64,000 bases of DNA from a marine group bacterium Sva0996 bin134 (GCA_002239105.1 MPNQ01000004.1:62001-126000), one strand, 5' to 3'; numbered from the stretch's first letter, positions 15,891 through 24,836 are shown. Made by a program: numbers and translations. The notes: generated from the sequence alone by a model not told the origin.

Positions 15891-16718
15891 TCAGTCTGCC
15901 AGACTCATCTGGTACACGGCTCGTCGGGACACGCCTAGGTCGGCGGCCACCGCGGCGGCGGCATCCCGCCGGGACAGGCCGTCTGCGAGCCGCTCGTTGA
16001 GCGCCGTCCTGATCTGGGATTCAGACGGCGGCGCAAGATCAGGACAACCGGCCACCACCAGGACGTACTCGCCCCGGGGCTCGGTGCTCTCGGCTTTGCC
16101 GACGGCGTCGGCCAGGGTCCCCCGCCAAATCTCTTCGTGCAGCTTGGTCTGCTCACGAACGATGGCTACCGCCCGATCACCGCCCAGCGCCGACACCAAA
16201 TCACCCAGGGTGCGGGCCAGCCGGTGCGGGGCCTCGAACAGCACCATGGTGCGGGCTTCCTGGGATAACTCCTCGATCCGGTCGGACCGGTGGCGGCCCT
16301 TCTTGGGCAGAAACCCCTCGAAGCAGAAGCGCCCGGTGGGCAGCCCGCTCACCACCAGGGCCGATAGCGCGGCCGAGGGGCCAGGCACGGCTTCCACCTC
16401 GCCTCCCGAGCCAAGAACCGCCTTGACCACTTTGGCACCCGGATCGGAAACCGCAGGAGTGCCAGCGTCGGTGACCAAGACCACGGTGTTGCCGCCAGCC
16501 ACCAGACCAGCGATCTCGTCGGCACCGGCCGCCTCGGTGTGCTCGTTCACCACCAGCAGGCGGGGGGCGCTCACCCCGGCATGGGCGAGCAACTTCCCGG
16601 TGCGGCGAGTGTCCTCGCAGGCCACCACGTCAGCCTCGGCCAGCACCTCCACCGCTCGAGGGGACAAGTCGCCCAGATTCCCAATTGGGGTGGCAACCAG
16701 AACCAGCCTTCCAGCCAT
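15891..16718 (-). CDS. rsmI: 16S rRNA (cytidine1402-2'-O)-methyltransferase
   Basis: RsmI (275 residues) is a tetrapyrrole methylase-fold enzyme that methylates the ribose of C1402 in the ribosomal P site. Motifs are LVLVATPIGNLGDLSPRA, VACEDTRRTGKLL, LVTDAGTPAVSDPG, VEAVPGPSAALSALVVSGL and FEGFLPKKGRHR. GGGAGG precedes the ATG. The last 60 residues carry a helix-turn-helix-like tail (SRRDAAAAVAADLGVSRRAVYQ), usual for the actinobacterial form. Confidence 0.96.
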   Translation of the reverse strand: MAGRLVLVATPIGNLGDLSPRAVEVLAEADVVACEDTRRTGKLLAHAGVSAPRLLVVNEHTEAAGADEIAGLVAGGNTVVLVTDAGTPAVSDPGAKVVKAVLGSGGEVEAVPGPSAALSALVVSGLPTGRFCFEGFLPKKGRHRSDRIEELSQEARTMVLFEAPHRLARTLGDLVSALGGDRAVAIVREQTKLHEEIWRGTLADAVGKAESTEPRGEYVLVVAGCPDLAPPSESQIRTALNERLADGLSRRDAAAAVAADLGVSRRAVYQMSLAD

Positions 16719-16736
16719 GTTTCCTCCCAGGCTTGG

Positions 16737-17087
16737 TCATCCCCTCACCTCCCCAGCAGTCTGCCTCACTTCCAAGCGGTCTCCCAGCATTAAGCCCCAT
16801 CGGGCGAACGAGCCAGCTTCGGCCTCCAGTACGGCCCGGGCTCGCCACACGGGCAGGCCGACCCGGTGGCGGGCCATGGTGGCTGTCTTTAGCACCACCA
16901 GATCGCGGTCTAGGTGGGCAACGTCGATGGGAAAGCGCATTCCCAAGGTGTGGACCGACAGCGCGGGCCGCAGCAGCAGAGCGCGGCTAATTTCGTCGCG
17001 CCCCAATAACCCCACGGTCCGCTCCCGCCAGCCGGTAGCGATCTCCACGGTGGCCAGCACCCGGTCGTCGCAGACGAGCCACGCCAT
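16737..17087 (-). CDS. DUF192 family protein
   Basis: From ATG 17087 the product is 116 residues. It carries DUF192 features: RERTVGLLGRDEI, SVHTLGMRFPIDVAHLD, and LVVLKTATMARHRVG. DUF192 proteins are small beta-barrel proteins without a settled biochemical role; many are exported, but no signal peptide is seen here. The long upstream frame covers ychF in antisense and is not used. It lies between ychF and rsmI on the same strand. Confidence 0.85.
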   Translation of the reverse strand: MAWLVCDDRVLATVEIATGWRERTVGLLGRDEISRALLLRPALSVHTLGMRFPIDVAHLDRDLVVLKTATMARHRVGLPVWRARAVLEAEAGSFARWGLMLGDRLEVRQTAGEVRG

Positions 17088-17140
17088 GGCTAGATTTTCC
17101 AACTCCAGCGGCTTTAGTTCAAGCGGAACTTTTGCTCCGA

Positions 17141-18217
17141 CTACACATTGAAGCGGAACTCCATCACGTCGCCGTCGGCCACCAAGTAGTCGCGGCCCTC
17201 GGTGCGCATGAGGCCCTGTTCTTTGGACTTGTTCCAGCCGCCCGCGTCCAGCAGCTCCTGCCAGCCGATCACTTCGGCTCGGATGAAGCCTCTTTGGAAG
17301 TCGGTGTGAATCCGGCCGGCGGCTTCGGGGGCGGTGGCCCCCATGCGGAAAGTCCAGGCCCGGGTCTCTTTGTCGCCGGTTGTGAAGAAGGTGCGCAGGC
17401 CGAGCAGGTCGTAGGCGGCATGGGTAAACCGTCCCAAGGCCCCCTCCCCCAGGCCCAGCCCGTCGAGCATCTCGGTCCGCTCCTCGGCAGAGAGCTGCGC
17501 CGCCTCGGCTTCGAGCTGCACGCACACCGCCATGACCCCGGCCCGGCCTTCCAACTCGGTGGCCACGGGCTCGATCACGGCATCGGCATCATCGAGCTGA
17601 TCCTCGCCAATGTTGACCACGGCCAGTACCGGGCGGTTGGTGAGCAGGAAGCTCTCCCTAAGGTCGGCCCGCTGATCGGCGGACAAGTCGCTGCGGTAGA
17701 GCGGAATCCCCTCGCCCAACACGTCGGCGGCGGCATCCAGTGCGGCCACCTCCGCGGCCAGTGAACGGTCTTGGACTGCGGACTTACGCCGTTTGACCAG
17801 CCGGTTCTCCACCGACTCCAAGTCGGCCAGAGTCAACTCGATCTCCAGCACCCGCAGGTGCTCAAGGGGATCGGTGGGGCCGGGCACATCGGGGTCGACA
17901 AATGATCGGAGGATGAACACCACCGCGTCCACCTCCCGGATGCCGGCCAAGAAGCGGTTGCCCAGTCCCTCACCCCGGCTGGCCCCCTCCACCAGACCAC
18001 CGATGTCGGTGAACTGCACGCTGGCCGGGGTAACCGTGCGGGATTCGCTTAGCTCGGCGATGGCGCTGAGTCGGGGATCGACCACCTTGGCCACGCCGAC
18101 ATTGGAACTGGTGGTGGCGAACGCATAGGGGGCGGCCAACACGTCCGACCCGATCAAGGCGTTGTAGAGAGAGGACTTGCCGGAGTTGGGCAGCCCGACG
18201 AATCCGAAGCGCTCCAC
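17141..18217 (-). CDS. ychF: Redox-regulated ATPase/GTPase YchF (OLA1 family)
   Basis: This 358-residue Obg-family P-loop NTPase prefers ATP in this subfamily and binds ribosomes. It shows G1 GLPNSGKSSLYNAL, DIGGLVEGASRGEGLGNRFL (G3 region), NIGE where other GTPases have NKxD, and the C-terminal TGS-like domain ending DVMEFRFNV. The start is GTG 18217, giving VERFGFVGLPNSGKS. TAGCGT nine bases upstream is a plausible -10 with little or no leader. It is divergent from the bL37 gene. Confidence 0.96.
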   Translation of the reverse strand: MERFGFVGLPNSGKSSLYNALIGSDVLAAPYAFATTSSNVGVAKVVDPRLSAIAELSESRTVTPASVQFTDIGGLVEGASRGEGLGNRFLAGIREVDAVVFILRSFVDPDVPGPTDPLEHLRVLEIELTLADLESVENRLVKRRKSAVQDRSLAAEVAALDAAADVLGEGIPLYRSDLSADQRADLRESFLLTNRPVLAVVNIGEDQLDDADAVIEPVATELEGRAGVMAVCVQLEAEAAQLSAEERTEMLDGLGLGEGALGRFTHAAYDLLGLRTFFTTGDKETRAWTFRMGATAPEAAGRIHTDFQRGFIRAEVIGWQELLDAGGWNKSKEQGLMRTEGRDYLVADGDVMEFRFNV

Positions 18218-18271
18218 GGGTCGTTCACGCTAGCGGCAGCCGGTAGTCTTTCTAGAGACGCGGAGGTTCGA

Positions 18272-18361
18272 ATGTCGAAGCGCACCCAGAAACGCAAAGC
18301 CCGAGCGCGGCGTAAGAAGGCCAACCATGGGCAAAAGCCCAATGCCGGCCGCAACAGCTGA
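18272..18361 (+). CDS. bL37-type small ribosomal protein
   Basis: This 29-residue basic peptide (MSKRTQKRKARARRKKANHG...) ends with an ANHGQKPNA motif. That motif is characteristic of the short actinobacterial 50S protein seen in mycobacterial ribosome structures and named bL37. GGAGG is 6 bases before ATG 18272 and TAGTCT further upstream is a candidate -10. The last 35 bases overlap the start of the DCC-family gene in another frame, so the two are probably co-transcribed. Confidence 0.85.
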   Translation: MSKRTQKRKARARRKKANHGQKPNAGRNS

Positions 18362-18794
18362 GCCCCACCAGCCCTCGCCATCTCCACAGGCCGCAAGAGC
18401 TGAGCCTGATCCTTTTTCTCCTCCCATTCCCGCGGGAACGCTGATCTACGACGGCGACTGCGGGTTCTGCACGGCCACCGCCCGTTGGGTGGAGCGCCGG
18501 TTGGGCGACGAATATCGGGTGGTCCCCTCCCAGCAGGTCGACCTTGATTCGGTGGGCCTGACCGTCGACGACGTAACCCGCTCGGCGTGGTGGATTGCCC
18601 CCGACGGCACCCGCTCCGACGAGCACCTCAGCATCGCCGGTGCCCTGGGCGCCATGAGCGGCCCGTGGCCCGCCATCGGCCGGCTGCTCACCCTCGGGCC
18701 GATCAACCCCCTGGCTCGCTGGACCTACCGACTGATCGCCGGCAATCGCTATCGCATTCGCTGGCCGGGCGCCGCGAGATGCAGTAGGCAGTAG
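18327..18794 (+). CDS. DCC-family thiol-disulfide oxidoreductase (DUF393)
   Basis: This 155-residue protein has a low-complexity Pro/Ala-rich N-terminus. The DUF393 core follows: LIYDGDCGFCTATARWVERR with the CxxC in the DGDCGFC motif, a middle DDVTRSAWWIAPDGT, and a C-terminal PLARWTYRLIAGNRYRIRW. The family is predicted to be thioredoxin-like; substrates are unknown. ATG 18327 overlaps bL37; ATG 18342 or a later start is possible because the conserved core begins only near residue 38. Confidence 0.85.
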   Translation: MGKSPMPAATAEPHQPSPSPQAARAEPDPFSPPIPAGTLIYDGDCGFCTATARWVERRLGDEYRVVPSQQVDLDSVGLTVDDVTRSAWWIAPDGTRSDEHLSIAGALGAMSGPWPAIGRLLTLGPINPLARWTYRLIAGNRYRIRWPGAARCSRQ

Positions 18795-18815
18795 ACACCC
18801 GCCTCCTGCCGAGGC

Positions 18816-19952
18816 TCAGACCGCGGCGACCTCTTCGACCTGGAAGTCCTCGTATTCGGTGCCGGTGTCCACCCAGTCTTCAAATTCGATGACGTGGATC
18901 TCCTCGAACCGGCGCCGGAGCCAGCCGTCGCCGGCATCGAGCAGGCCTAGCTTCTTGCAGTTGGGCACGATCTTGGAGAACAGGATGTTCTGGAACGGCT
19001 TTTGGTCGGCCGGCAGAGACAAGAAGTTCTCCACCATGGGCCGCACCGGCACGCCCATGCGCTCCCACACTTCCTGGGACAAGAACCGGTCGCGCATCCG
19101 CACCGCGGCCTCGAAAGCGAACTCCTGGCGCTCGCGCAGCTCCGCAGCAGTGAGTTCGCTGTAGAACTCCTGGAGGCTGAGCACGCCGAAGGCCACATGG
19201 CGGGCCTCGTCGGCCATCACATAGCGGAGGAGCTTCTTGAGCAACGGCTCGGGAGTGAGCTGGTGCATGAAGCCGAACGCGGCCAGGGCCAACCCTTCCA
19301 CCATGATCTGCATGCCCAGGTAGGTCATGTCCCAGCGGCTGTCGTTGATGATGTCGTCGAGGAGCAACTTGAGGTGGACGTTGATGGGATAGGAGTCACC
19401 CAGCTTGGTGTCGATGTACTTGCCAAATACCTCCACGTGACGGGCCTCGTCCACCACTTGGGTGGCGGCGTAATACTTGGCATCGATCCACGGCACCGTC
19501 TCAACGATCTTGGCCGTGCACAGCAGCGCCCCCTGCTCGCCGTGGAGGAACTGGCTCATCCGCCACTTGAAGGTCTCCAGGGAGAACTCCCGCCACTCAG
19601 CCTCGCCCCAGTTGTCGGTGGGCAGACGGCGATCGTTGTCGCGCTCGAACTCATCGCGGCTGGAAGACTCGGTGAAGATGTTGAACGCCTCGTAGGGATC
19701 AACCTCGATGGACCAGTCCAAATCGGTCTGGGCGTTCCACTGCGACGTCTTTGCCTTCTCGTAGAGGCGCTCCAGTTGGGGCCGGGCGCCTTTGGCGTAA
19801 TCCCAGGTGAACAGGGCATCGCTGTTGTCTTGGACCGTATGGATCACCGAGGTGACGTCGCTGTTGGTCTGCGAGATCTCGATGATGGTGTCGATGTCGT
19901 TGACATCGCTGCGTCCGAGGATGTCCTCATCGGTGCGAGTAGGCGGAGCCAT
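18816..19952 (-). CDS. Ferritin-like di-iron protein
   Basis: This 378-residue helical protein has the complete carboxylate-bridged di-iron set in a four-helix bundle: Glu139 (HGEQGAL), Glu169-Ala-Arg-His172 (DEARHVEVFG), Glu219 (MVEGLAL) and Glu249-Ala-Arg-His252 (ADEARHVAFG). This resembles R2-like or AurF-like oxygenases more than ferritin storage proteins. An oxygenase or oxidase function is inferred; the substrate is unknown. GAGGAGGAAGAG precedes the ATG. It stands alone and converges on the DCC-family gene. Confidence 0.8.
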   Translation of the reverse strand: MAPPTRTDEDILGRSDVNDIDTIIEISQTNSDVTSVIHTVQDNSDALFTWDYAKGARPQLERLYEKAKTSQWNAQTDLDWSIEVDPYEAFNIFTESSSRDEFERDNDRRLPTDNWGEAEWREFSLETFKWRMSQFLHGEQGALLCTAKIVETVPWIDAKYYAATQVVDEARHVEVFGKYIDTKLGDSYPINVHLKLLLDDIINDSRWDMTYLGMQIMVEGLALAAFGFMHQLTPEPLLKKLLRYVMADEARHVAFGVLSLQEFYSELTAAELRERQEFAFEAAVRMRDRFLSQEVWERMGVPVRPMVENFLSLPADQKPFQNILFSKIVPNCKKLGLLDAGDGWLRRRFEEIHVIEFEDWVDTGTEYEDFQVEEVAAV

Positions 19953-20039
19953 CTCTTCCTCCTCAGCCGCCCTTGGCTGATGCGGCCCTATGAATGATAT
20001 GGGGAATGATACTTCCGACAGGCCCGAATGAGGCCTCGG

Positions 20040-20777
20040 TCACTCCAGCATGTTGAGACCCTCGATGACCACACCGGCGGCCGCTCCCCCGTCCACCGGC
20101 AGGTCGATTCCGGTGATGTGGGAAGACTCGTCGGAGGCCAGAAACAGCGCCGCGGCGGCGATGCATTCCAAGGGGACCTCGCCGGGAATACCCCGATTGT
20201 CGGAGTAGGCCGCGGTCTCGTCCATAAACGACATCATCTGGTCGAACCATTGGGCATACATCATCGGATTGCCACCAGCGGGGCACACGTTGTTGACCCG
20301 AATGCCCGACCGGCCCAGTTCCAGGGCGGCACAGCGCATCAGTCCCCCGAGGCCGAACTTGCTGGAGCCGTAGGCGGAGATCCCGTTCATGCCGATGAGT
20401 CCGTCAATAGAGCTGATATTGACGATCGAACCGCCCCCGGCAGCCCGCATCGGCCCGACCACCGCCCGCATACCCAAGAACGGACCCACCAGGTTCACAT
20501 CCAGCACCTCTCGGTATTTCTCTCCCGAGGTGCGCTCGATGGGACCCATGTGCAAGATGGCGGCGTTGTTGACCAGCACGTCCACTTGGTCCATGCCGCT
20601 CACCACCTCGTCCCAGTGGGCCTCGCTGGTCACGTCTAGCTTGACGATCCCATCCCCATCGGCAATGTCGGTGGCCACCACCACGGCTCCTTCATCCCGG
20701 AACATTTGAGCGATGACTGCTCCAGTGCCCCGAGCTGCTCCGGTAACTATGGCTGTCTTTCCTGCAAGTCTTGACAT
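20040..20777 (-). CDS. Short-chain dehydrogenase/reductase
   Basis: This 245-residue classical SDR has the NAD(P)-binding TGAARGTGAVIAQMF, the NNAAIL motif, INISS-type SIVNISSIDG with the catalytic Ser, and the catalytic YGSSK (Tyr-x-x-x-Lys). VATDIADG after strand 2 suggests NAD(H) preference. Overall it resembles 3-alpha/20-beta-hydroxysteroid dehydrogenase-like SDRs; the substrate cannot be told. ACCCTA on the plus strand at 20784-20789 (TAGGGT on the coding strand) lies 6 bases before the ATG, suggesting a leaderless mRNA. Confidence 0.92.
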   Translation of the reverse strand: MSRLAGKTAIVTGAARGTGAVIAQMFRDEGAVVVATDIADGDGIVKLDVTSEAHWDEVVSGMDQVDVLVNNAAILHMGPIERTSGEKYREVLDVNLVGPFLGMRAVVGPMRAAGGGSIVNISSIDGLIGMNGISAYGSSKFGLGGLMRCAALELGRSGIRVNNVCPAGGNPMMYAQWFDQMMSFMDETAAYSDNRGIPGEVPLECIAAAALFLASDESSHITGIDLPVDGGAAAGVVIEGLNMLE

Positions 20778-20783
20778 GGCCCC

Positions 20784-20789
20784 ACCCTA
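20784..20789 (-). promoter_or_regulatory. -10 element TAGGGT of the SDR gene
   Basis: TAGGGT is followed by six bases (GGGGCC) and the ATG. No Shine-Dalgarno is present. Confidence 0.45.
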
Positions 20790-20892
20790 GACATCTATAG
20801 GCCCCTCGAACTCGTTGGATGACTCAGCGGATGTCGCAGCACTGGGCTAGCCTCGGAAGTCCTACCGACTGGCATCTGACGGAGGGGTTTCG

Positions 20893-22050
20893 ATGCGCAA
20901 AAAGTTCCTGCTATTGCTCGCTTTGCTGTTGTCATTGGCTTTGGTGGCCACTGGCTGCGGTAACGACGACGACACCGACTCGGCACCCGCGCCCACCGAG
21001 GCACCCGCGCCCATGGCTCCTTCCGGGGCCCTGATCACGCTGGATGAAGAATGCGCGGCGTGGGGTGGGATTCAAGCCCCCGACGGCTTCCGGGTGAACA
21101 TGGTCACCGACATCGGCAAGGTCGACGACGGCACCTTCAACCAGTTCGCCTATGAGGGCATGACCGCCGCCGCCGAGTGCTTTGGCATCGAGGACACCAG
21201 CGTCATCGAGACCGCTTCAGAGGCCGATTACGACGCCAACCTGAGTACCTCCGCCAGCGAGAGCCCCGACGTGCTCATCACCGTGGGCTTCCTGCTCGGC
21301 ACCGACACCATGGCCGCCGCCGAAGAGAACCCCAACATCAACTACATCGGTATCGACCAATGGCAGCCCGAGTATCCCGCCAACTATGTGGGCGTGCTGT
21401 TCAACGAGCACGAGGGTGGCTTCATCGCTGGCGCCCTGGCAGCCTCGCTGAGCGAATCAGGCGTGGTCGGCGTGGTCGCCGGACGCGAGGACGTACCCCC
21501 AGTGGTGAAGTTCGTCAACGGCTATGAGGCCGGCGCCAAGTACATCAATCCCGATGTCCAGGTGCTGTCGGTGTACAACGAGAGTTTCACCGATCCGGCC
21601 AAGGGCGCATCCGATGCCCAGCAGTTCATTGGCGACGGCGCCGACGTGATCTTCGGCGCCGGTGGCCCCACCGGTTCTGGGGGCGTGAAGGCCGCCGCCG
21701 AGGCCGGTGCTTGGGGTATCGGCGTGGACCAAGACGAGTACTACACCACCTTCAACGGAGGCTCGGCACCGGGTTCGGAGTACCTGGCCAGCTCAGCCAT
21801 CAAGCGGGTGGACCTGTCAGTGTTCCGCAATATCGCGGCCGCTATCGAAGGCACCTTTGCTGGCGGCGTGTTCGTGCTCACCGCCGAGAACCTGGGCATC
21901 ACCTACGCCCCGTTCCATGACGCCGCAGTGAGCGCCGAAGCCGCCGCCAGTGTGGAGCAAGTGCGAGCCGGACTGGCCGGCGGCAGCATCACCACCGGAG
22001 TGTGCGGCATTGACGGTCTGTTCATAGGCGAAGGCTCCCTCTGCGACTGA
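20893..22050 (+). CDS. BMP-family nucleoside-binding lipoprotein of an ABC importer
   Basis: This 385-residue solute-binding protein has a lipoprotein signal peptide (LSLALVATGC, lipidated Cys22) and a Thr/Ala/Pro linker. The PnrA/BMP fold follows: VTDIGKVDDGTFNQFAYEG, INYIGIDQWQ, GVVAGREDVPPVVKFVNGYE, and GAGGPTGSGGVKAA. BMP proteins deliver purine or pyrimidine nucleosides to ABC permeases, which fits the downstream transporter and nucleoside-catabolic genes. GGAGGGG lies 8 bases before the ATG. A strong hairpin after the stop separates it from the ATPase gene. Confidence 0.93.
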   Translation: MRKKFLLLLALLLSLALVATGCGNDDDTDSAPAPTEAPAPMAPSGALITLDEECAAWGGIQAPDGFRVNMVTDIGKVDDGTFNQFAYEGMTAAAECFGIEDTSVIETASEADYDANLSTSASESPDVLITVGFLLGTDTMAAAEENPNINYIGIDQWQPEYPANYVGVLFNEHEGGFIAGALAASLSESGVVGVVAGREDVPPVVKFVNGYEAGAKYINPDVQVLSVYNESFTDPAKGASDAQQFIGDGADVIFGAGGPTGSGGVKAAAEAGAWGIGVDQDEYYTTFNGGSAPGSEYLASSAIKRVDLSVFRNIAAAIEGTFAGGVFVLTAENLGITYAPFHDAAVSAEAAASVEQVRAGLAGGSITTGVCGIDGLFIGEGSLCD

Positions 22051-22066
22051 ACGACAACATTCGATG

Positions 22067-22103
22067 AAAGGCGGCGGCTGAGCGGGAATCAGCCGCCGCC
22101 TTT
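22067..22103 (+). terminator. Strong hairpin between the binding-protein gene and the transporter ATPase gene
   Basis: AAAGGCGGCGGCTGA (22067-22081) pairs perfectly over 15 bp with TCAGCCGCCGCCTTT (22089-22103) around a 7-base loop. Only TTTCGCG follows, so it may be a partial terminator or an mRNA-stabilising element. Either would leave the binding protein more abundant than the permease. Confidence 0.7.
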
Positions 22104-22143
22104 CGCGTTCGGCCAGCCGCAAATGTCCTAGTCTGGGCTGCGC

Positions 22144-23679
22144 ATGGCTCAGGCAGGCAACGGCACAGCAGGGCCTGTGCTGGAAGTTGAGGGCATCACC
22201 AAGACCTTCCCCGGGGTAGTGGCCAACGACAACGTCAGCCTGACCCTCAACCAGGGCGAGATCCACTGCCTGTTGGGAGAGAACGGCGCGGGCAAGAGCA
22301 CCCTGATGAACATGGTTTTCGGGCTTTACCGGCCCGATAGCGGAACCATCCGGGTGCGGGGCGAGGAGGTGCATTTCGAGGATTCGGGCGAGGCCATCTC
22401 CCGAGGCATCGGGATGGTCCACCAGCACTTCCAGCTCATCCCGGTGTTCTCGGTGGCCGAGAACATCATCTTGGGCAACGAGATCACTAAGGGGGCATTC
22501 CTCGATCTCGATACGGCCCGTCGACAGGTTGACGCCCTGGCCGAGCGCTATGGGCTGGCCGTGGATCCCGACGCCATCGTGGGCGACCTGTCGGTCGGCG
22601 AACAGCAGCGGGTGGAACTGGTGAAGGCCCTATTCCGCGACGCCGACATCTTGATCCTCGACGAGCCCACCGCGGTTCTCACCCCCGGCGAGGTGGACGA
22701 CTTCTTCGAGGTGGTGGAGAGCCTCACCGGACAGGGCAAATCCATCATCTTCATTACTCACAAACTGCGCGAGGTGCTGGCCGTTGCCGACCGCATCACC
22801 GTGCTGCGGGCTGGCCAGGTGGTGGGGACCACCACAGCTGAAACGGCCACCCAGCAGTCACTGGCCAATCTGATGGTGGGTCGCGATGTGGTGTTCCGAG
22901 TAGAAAAGGCCGAGCCCGATCCCGGGAAATCAGTGATCCGGGTTGAGGACCTACGGGTCACCGATGACCGGGGGGTGGAGACAGTCAGCGGCTTCGACGT
23001 GGAGGTGAGAGCCGGAGAGATCTTCGGAATAGCCGGAGTAGAGGGCAACGGCCAGCGGGAGCTCGTGGAGACCATCTGCGGGATGCGCCCGGCCATCGGG
23101 GGGCGGGTGGAGATGCTCGGCCAAGACACCACTGGTTGGAGCCCCCGCAAGATCCATGAACTAGGTGTCGCCCACGTGCCTGAGAACCGCAGCAAGCACG
23201 GGGTGGTGGCCCAGTACTCAATCGCCGACAACCTGGTGTTGAATCGCTACAACCACCGAAAGTTCTCCCAGCGCGGGGTCCGCAACACCGCGGCAATCAA
23301 CGCTGAGGCGAAGGAGTTGGTCGAGCGGTTCGACGTCCGCACCCCGGGGGTGGAAGCAGCTATCGACACGCTGTCGGGCGGTAACCAGCAGAAGGTGATC
23401 GTGGCCCGGGAGCTGACCGGCGACCTTCGGGCCCTAGTGGTGGCCCAGCCCACCCGAGGGCTGGACGTGGGTTCCATCGAGTTCATCCACCGCAAGATCA
23501 TCGAGCTGCGAGATCAGGGAGTGGCTGTGCTGCTGGTGTCGGCCGAGTTGGACGAGATTTTGTCGCTGTCCGACCGGATCGGAGTGCTCTATCGGGGCCG
23601 GCTGGCGGGAACAGTGGAGGCAGCCGAAGCGACCCGAGAAGAACTCGGCCTGCTCATGGCCACCGGGGCGCAGTCGTGA
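22144..23679 (+). CDS. Nucleoside ABC importer, double ATPase subunit
   Basis: This 511-residue protein has two ABC cassettes in tandem. The first has Walker A GENGAGKSTLMNMVFG, signature LSVGEQQRVEL and Walker B ILILDEPTAVLTP. The second is degenerate at Walker A (GVEGNGQRELVE), as usual in the sugar/nucleoside (RbsA/NupO) family, with signature LSGGNQQKVIVARE. It powers the two downstream permeases. TAGTCT nine bases upstream suggests a separate promoter. Its TGA overlaps the next GTG (GTGA). Confidence 0.95.
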   Translation: MAQAGNGTAGPVLEVEGITKTFPGVVANDNVSLTLNQGEIHCLLGENGAGKSTLMNMVFGLYRPDSGTIRVRGEEVHFEDSGEAISRGIGMVHQHFQLIPVFSVAENIILGNEITKGAFLDLDTARRQVDALAERYGLAVDPDAIVGDLSVGEQQRVELVKALFRDADILILDEPTAVLTPGEVDDFFEVVESLTGQGKSIIFITHKLREVLAVADRITVLRAGQVVGTTTAETATQQSLANLMVGRDVVFRVEKAEPDPGKSVIRVEDLRVTDDRGVETVSGFDVEVRAGEIFGIAGVEGNGQRELVETICGMRPAIGGRVEMLGQDTTGWSPRKIHELGVAHVPENRSKHGVVAQYSIADNLVLNRYNHRKFSQRGVRNTAAINAEAKELVERFDVRTPGVEAAIDTLSGGNQQKVIVARELTGDLRALVVAQPTRGLDVGSIEFIHRKIIELRDQGVAVLLVSAELDEILSLSDRIGVLYRGRLAGTVEAAEATREELGLLMATGAQS

Positions 23680-24836
23680 ACGGGGTGGGCAACGCCAACG
23701 CTGGTGTAGGCCGGGCGGCCAGCCAAGTCCACCGCTTCCTCAACGAGGTGTGGCGGCTCCAGCCGCTCTATGTGTCGCTCTACGCCATCTTGTTGTCGTT
23801 CGTGGTCGGCGGGGTGCTCATCTCCATCATCGGGGTGAACCCCTTCACGGCCTATTGGGCGCTGCTGCGGGGGATGGTGGGCGGAGGCGACCAGATCGCG
23901 GGGTCGTTGGCCCGATCAGTGCCGTTCATCGGATCGGCCCTGGCCTTGGCTTTCGCTTTCCGAGCTGGCCTGTTCAACATCGGTGCCGAGGGGCAGCTGC
24001 TGGCTGGCGGGGTTACCGCGGCCTTTGTCGGGGCACTGTCGTGGATGTCTGATTTGCCCGGCATCGTGGCCATCCCGCTGATCCTCATCGCCGGGACCAT
24101 GGGCGGTGCCATCTGGGGTGGGATACCAGGCGTGCTTCGGGCCAAGACCGGGGCCCATGAGGTGATCAGCACCATCATGCTCAACTCCTTGGTGCTATTC
24201 GGGGTCCGCTGGATGGTCAACTCCCGCGATCCGGTGGTGCTGCGGGACACCGACAGCACCGTTCCCCGCACCGATCCCATCTCCGACACCGCGGTGCTGC
24301 CCGAGCTGGTGGACAGCCAGCCCACTCTCCACGTAGGCCTGTTCGCCCTGGTTGGGATTTGCTTCGTGGTGGCCTTCGTGTTGAATCGAACCACCTTCGG
24401 ATTCGAGGTTGGCACCGTGGGTTTGAACCCCCACGCCTCCCACTACGCAGGGATCAACGTGAACCGGGTGATCGTGGCCTCCATGGCCGTGTCGGGGTCG
24501 TTCGCCGGTCTGGCCGCGGCCTCAGAAATCTCGGGCACCAACGGCTTCTTCCAACCCGGCACCTTTTTCCTGATGGGCTTTGACGGCATCGCCATAGCCC
24601 TTTTGGCCCGCACCAACCCGGTGGCCATCATCGCCGCCGCACTGCTCTGGGGTTCGATGCTCTCAGGGGCACCGCTGATGCAGCAGGAGGCCGACGTGTC
24701 CATCGACGTAGTGCGGATCATCCAAGCGATGGTGCTGTTGTTCGTGGCCGCGGATGCCATCGTCCGCTACCTGTTCCGGGTGCGCGAGCTCGACCAGAGC
24801 CCGTTCAAGGCAAAATCGATCGAGGGGGCGGTGTGA
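23676..24836 (+). CDS. Nucleoside ABC importer permease (NupP-type)
   Basis: This 386-residue integral membrane protein is in the BPD_transp_2 family. Several hydrophobic helices are evident (LYAILLSFVVGGVLISIIG, ALALAFAFRAGLFNIGAEGQ with the family GLFNIGAEGQ motif, TIMLNSLVLFGVRWMV). It pairs with the following permease and the double ATPase. The start GTG 23676 overlaps the ATPase stop and its own TGA overlaps the next gene's GTG, so the three are translationally coupled. Confidence 0.94.
   Translation: MNGVGNANAGVGRAASQVHRFLNEVWRLQPLYVSLYAILLSFVVGGVLISIIGVNPFTAYWALLRGMVGGGDQIAGSLARSVPFIGSALALAFAFRAGLFNIGAEGQLLAGGVTAAFVGALSWMSDLPGIVAIPLILIAGTMGGAIWGGIPGVLRAKTGAHEVISTIMLNSLVLFGVRWMVNSRDPVVLRDTDSTVPRTDPISDTAVLPELVDSQPTLHVGLFALVGICFVVAFVLNRTTFGFEVGTVGLNPHASHYAGINVNRVIVASMAVSGSFAGLAAASEISGTNGFFQPGTFFLMGFDGIAIALLARTNPVAIIAAALLWGSMLSGAPLMQQEADVSIDVVRIIQAMVLLFVAADAIVRYLFRVRELDQSPFKAKSIEGAV

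Noticed and set aside
15376-17151. 591-codon open frame on the plus strand
   Set aside because: It runs antisense over the VOC gene, rsmI and DUF192, which all have clear family motifs. Long antisense frames are expected at this GC content, and its composition is Ser/Thr/Arg-rich noise.
18801-18815. Short GC stem between the DCC gene and the ferritin-like gene as a terminator
   Set aside because: The stem is only 5 bp and lacks a T tract, too weak to support.
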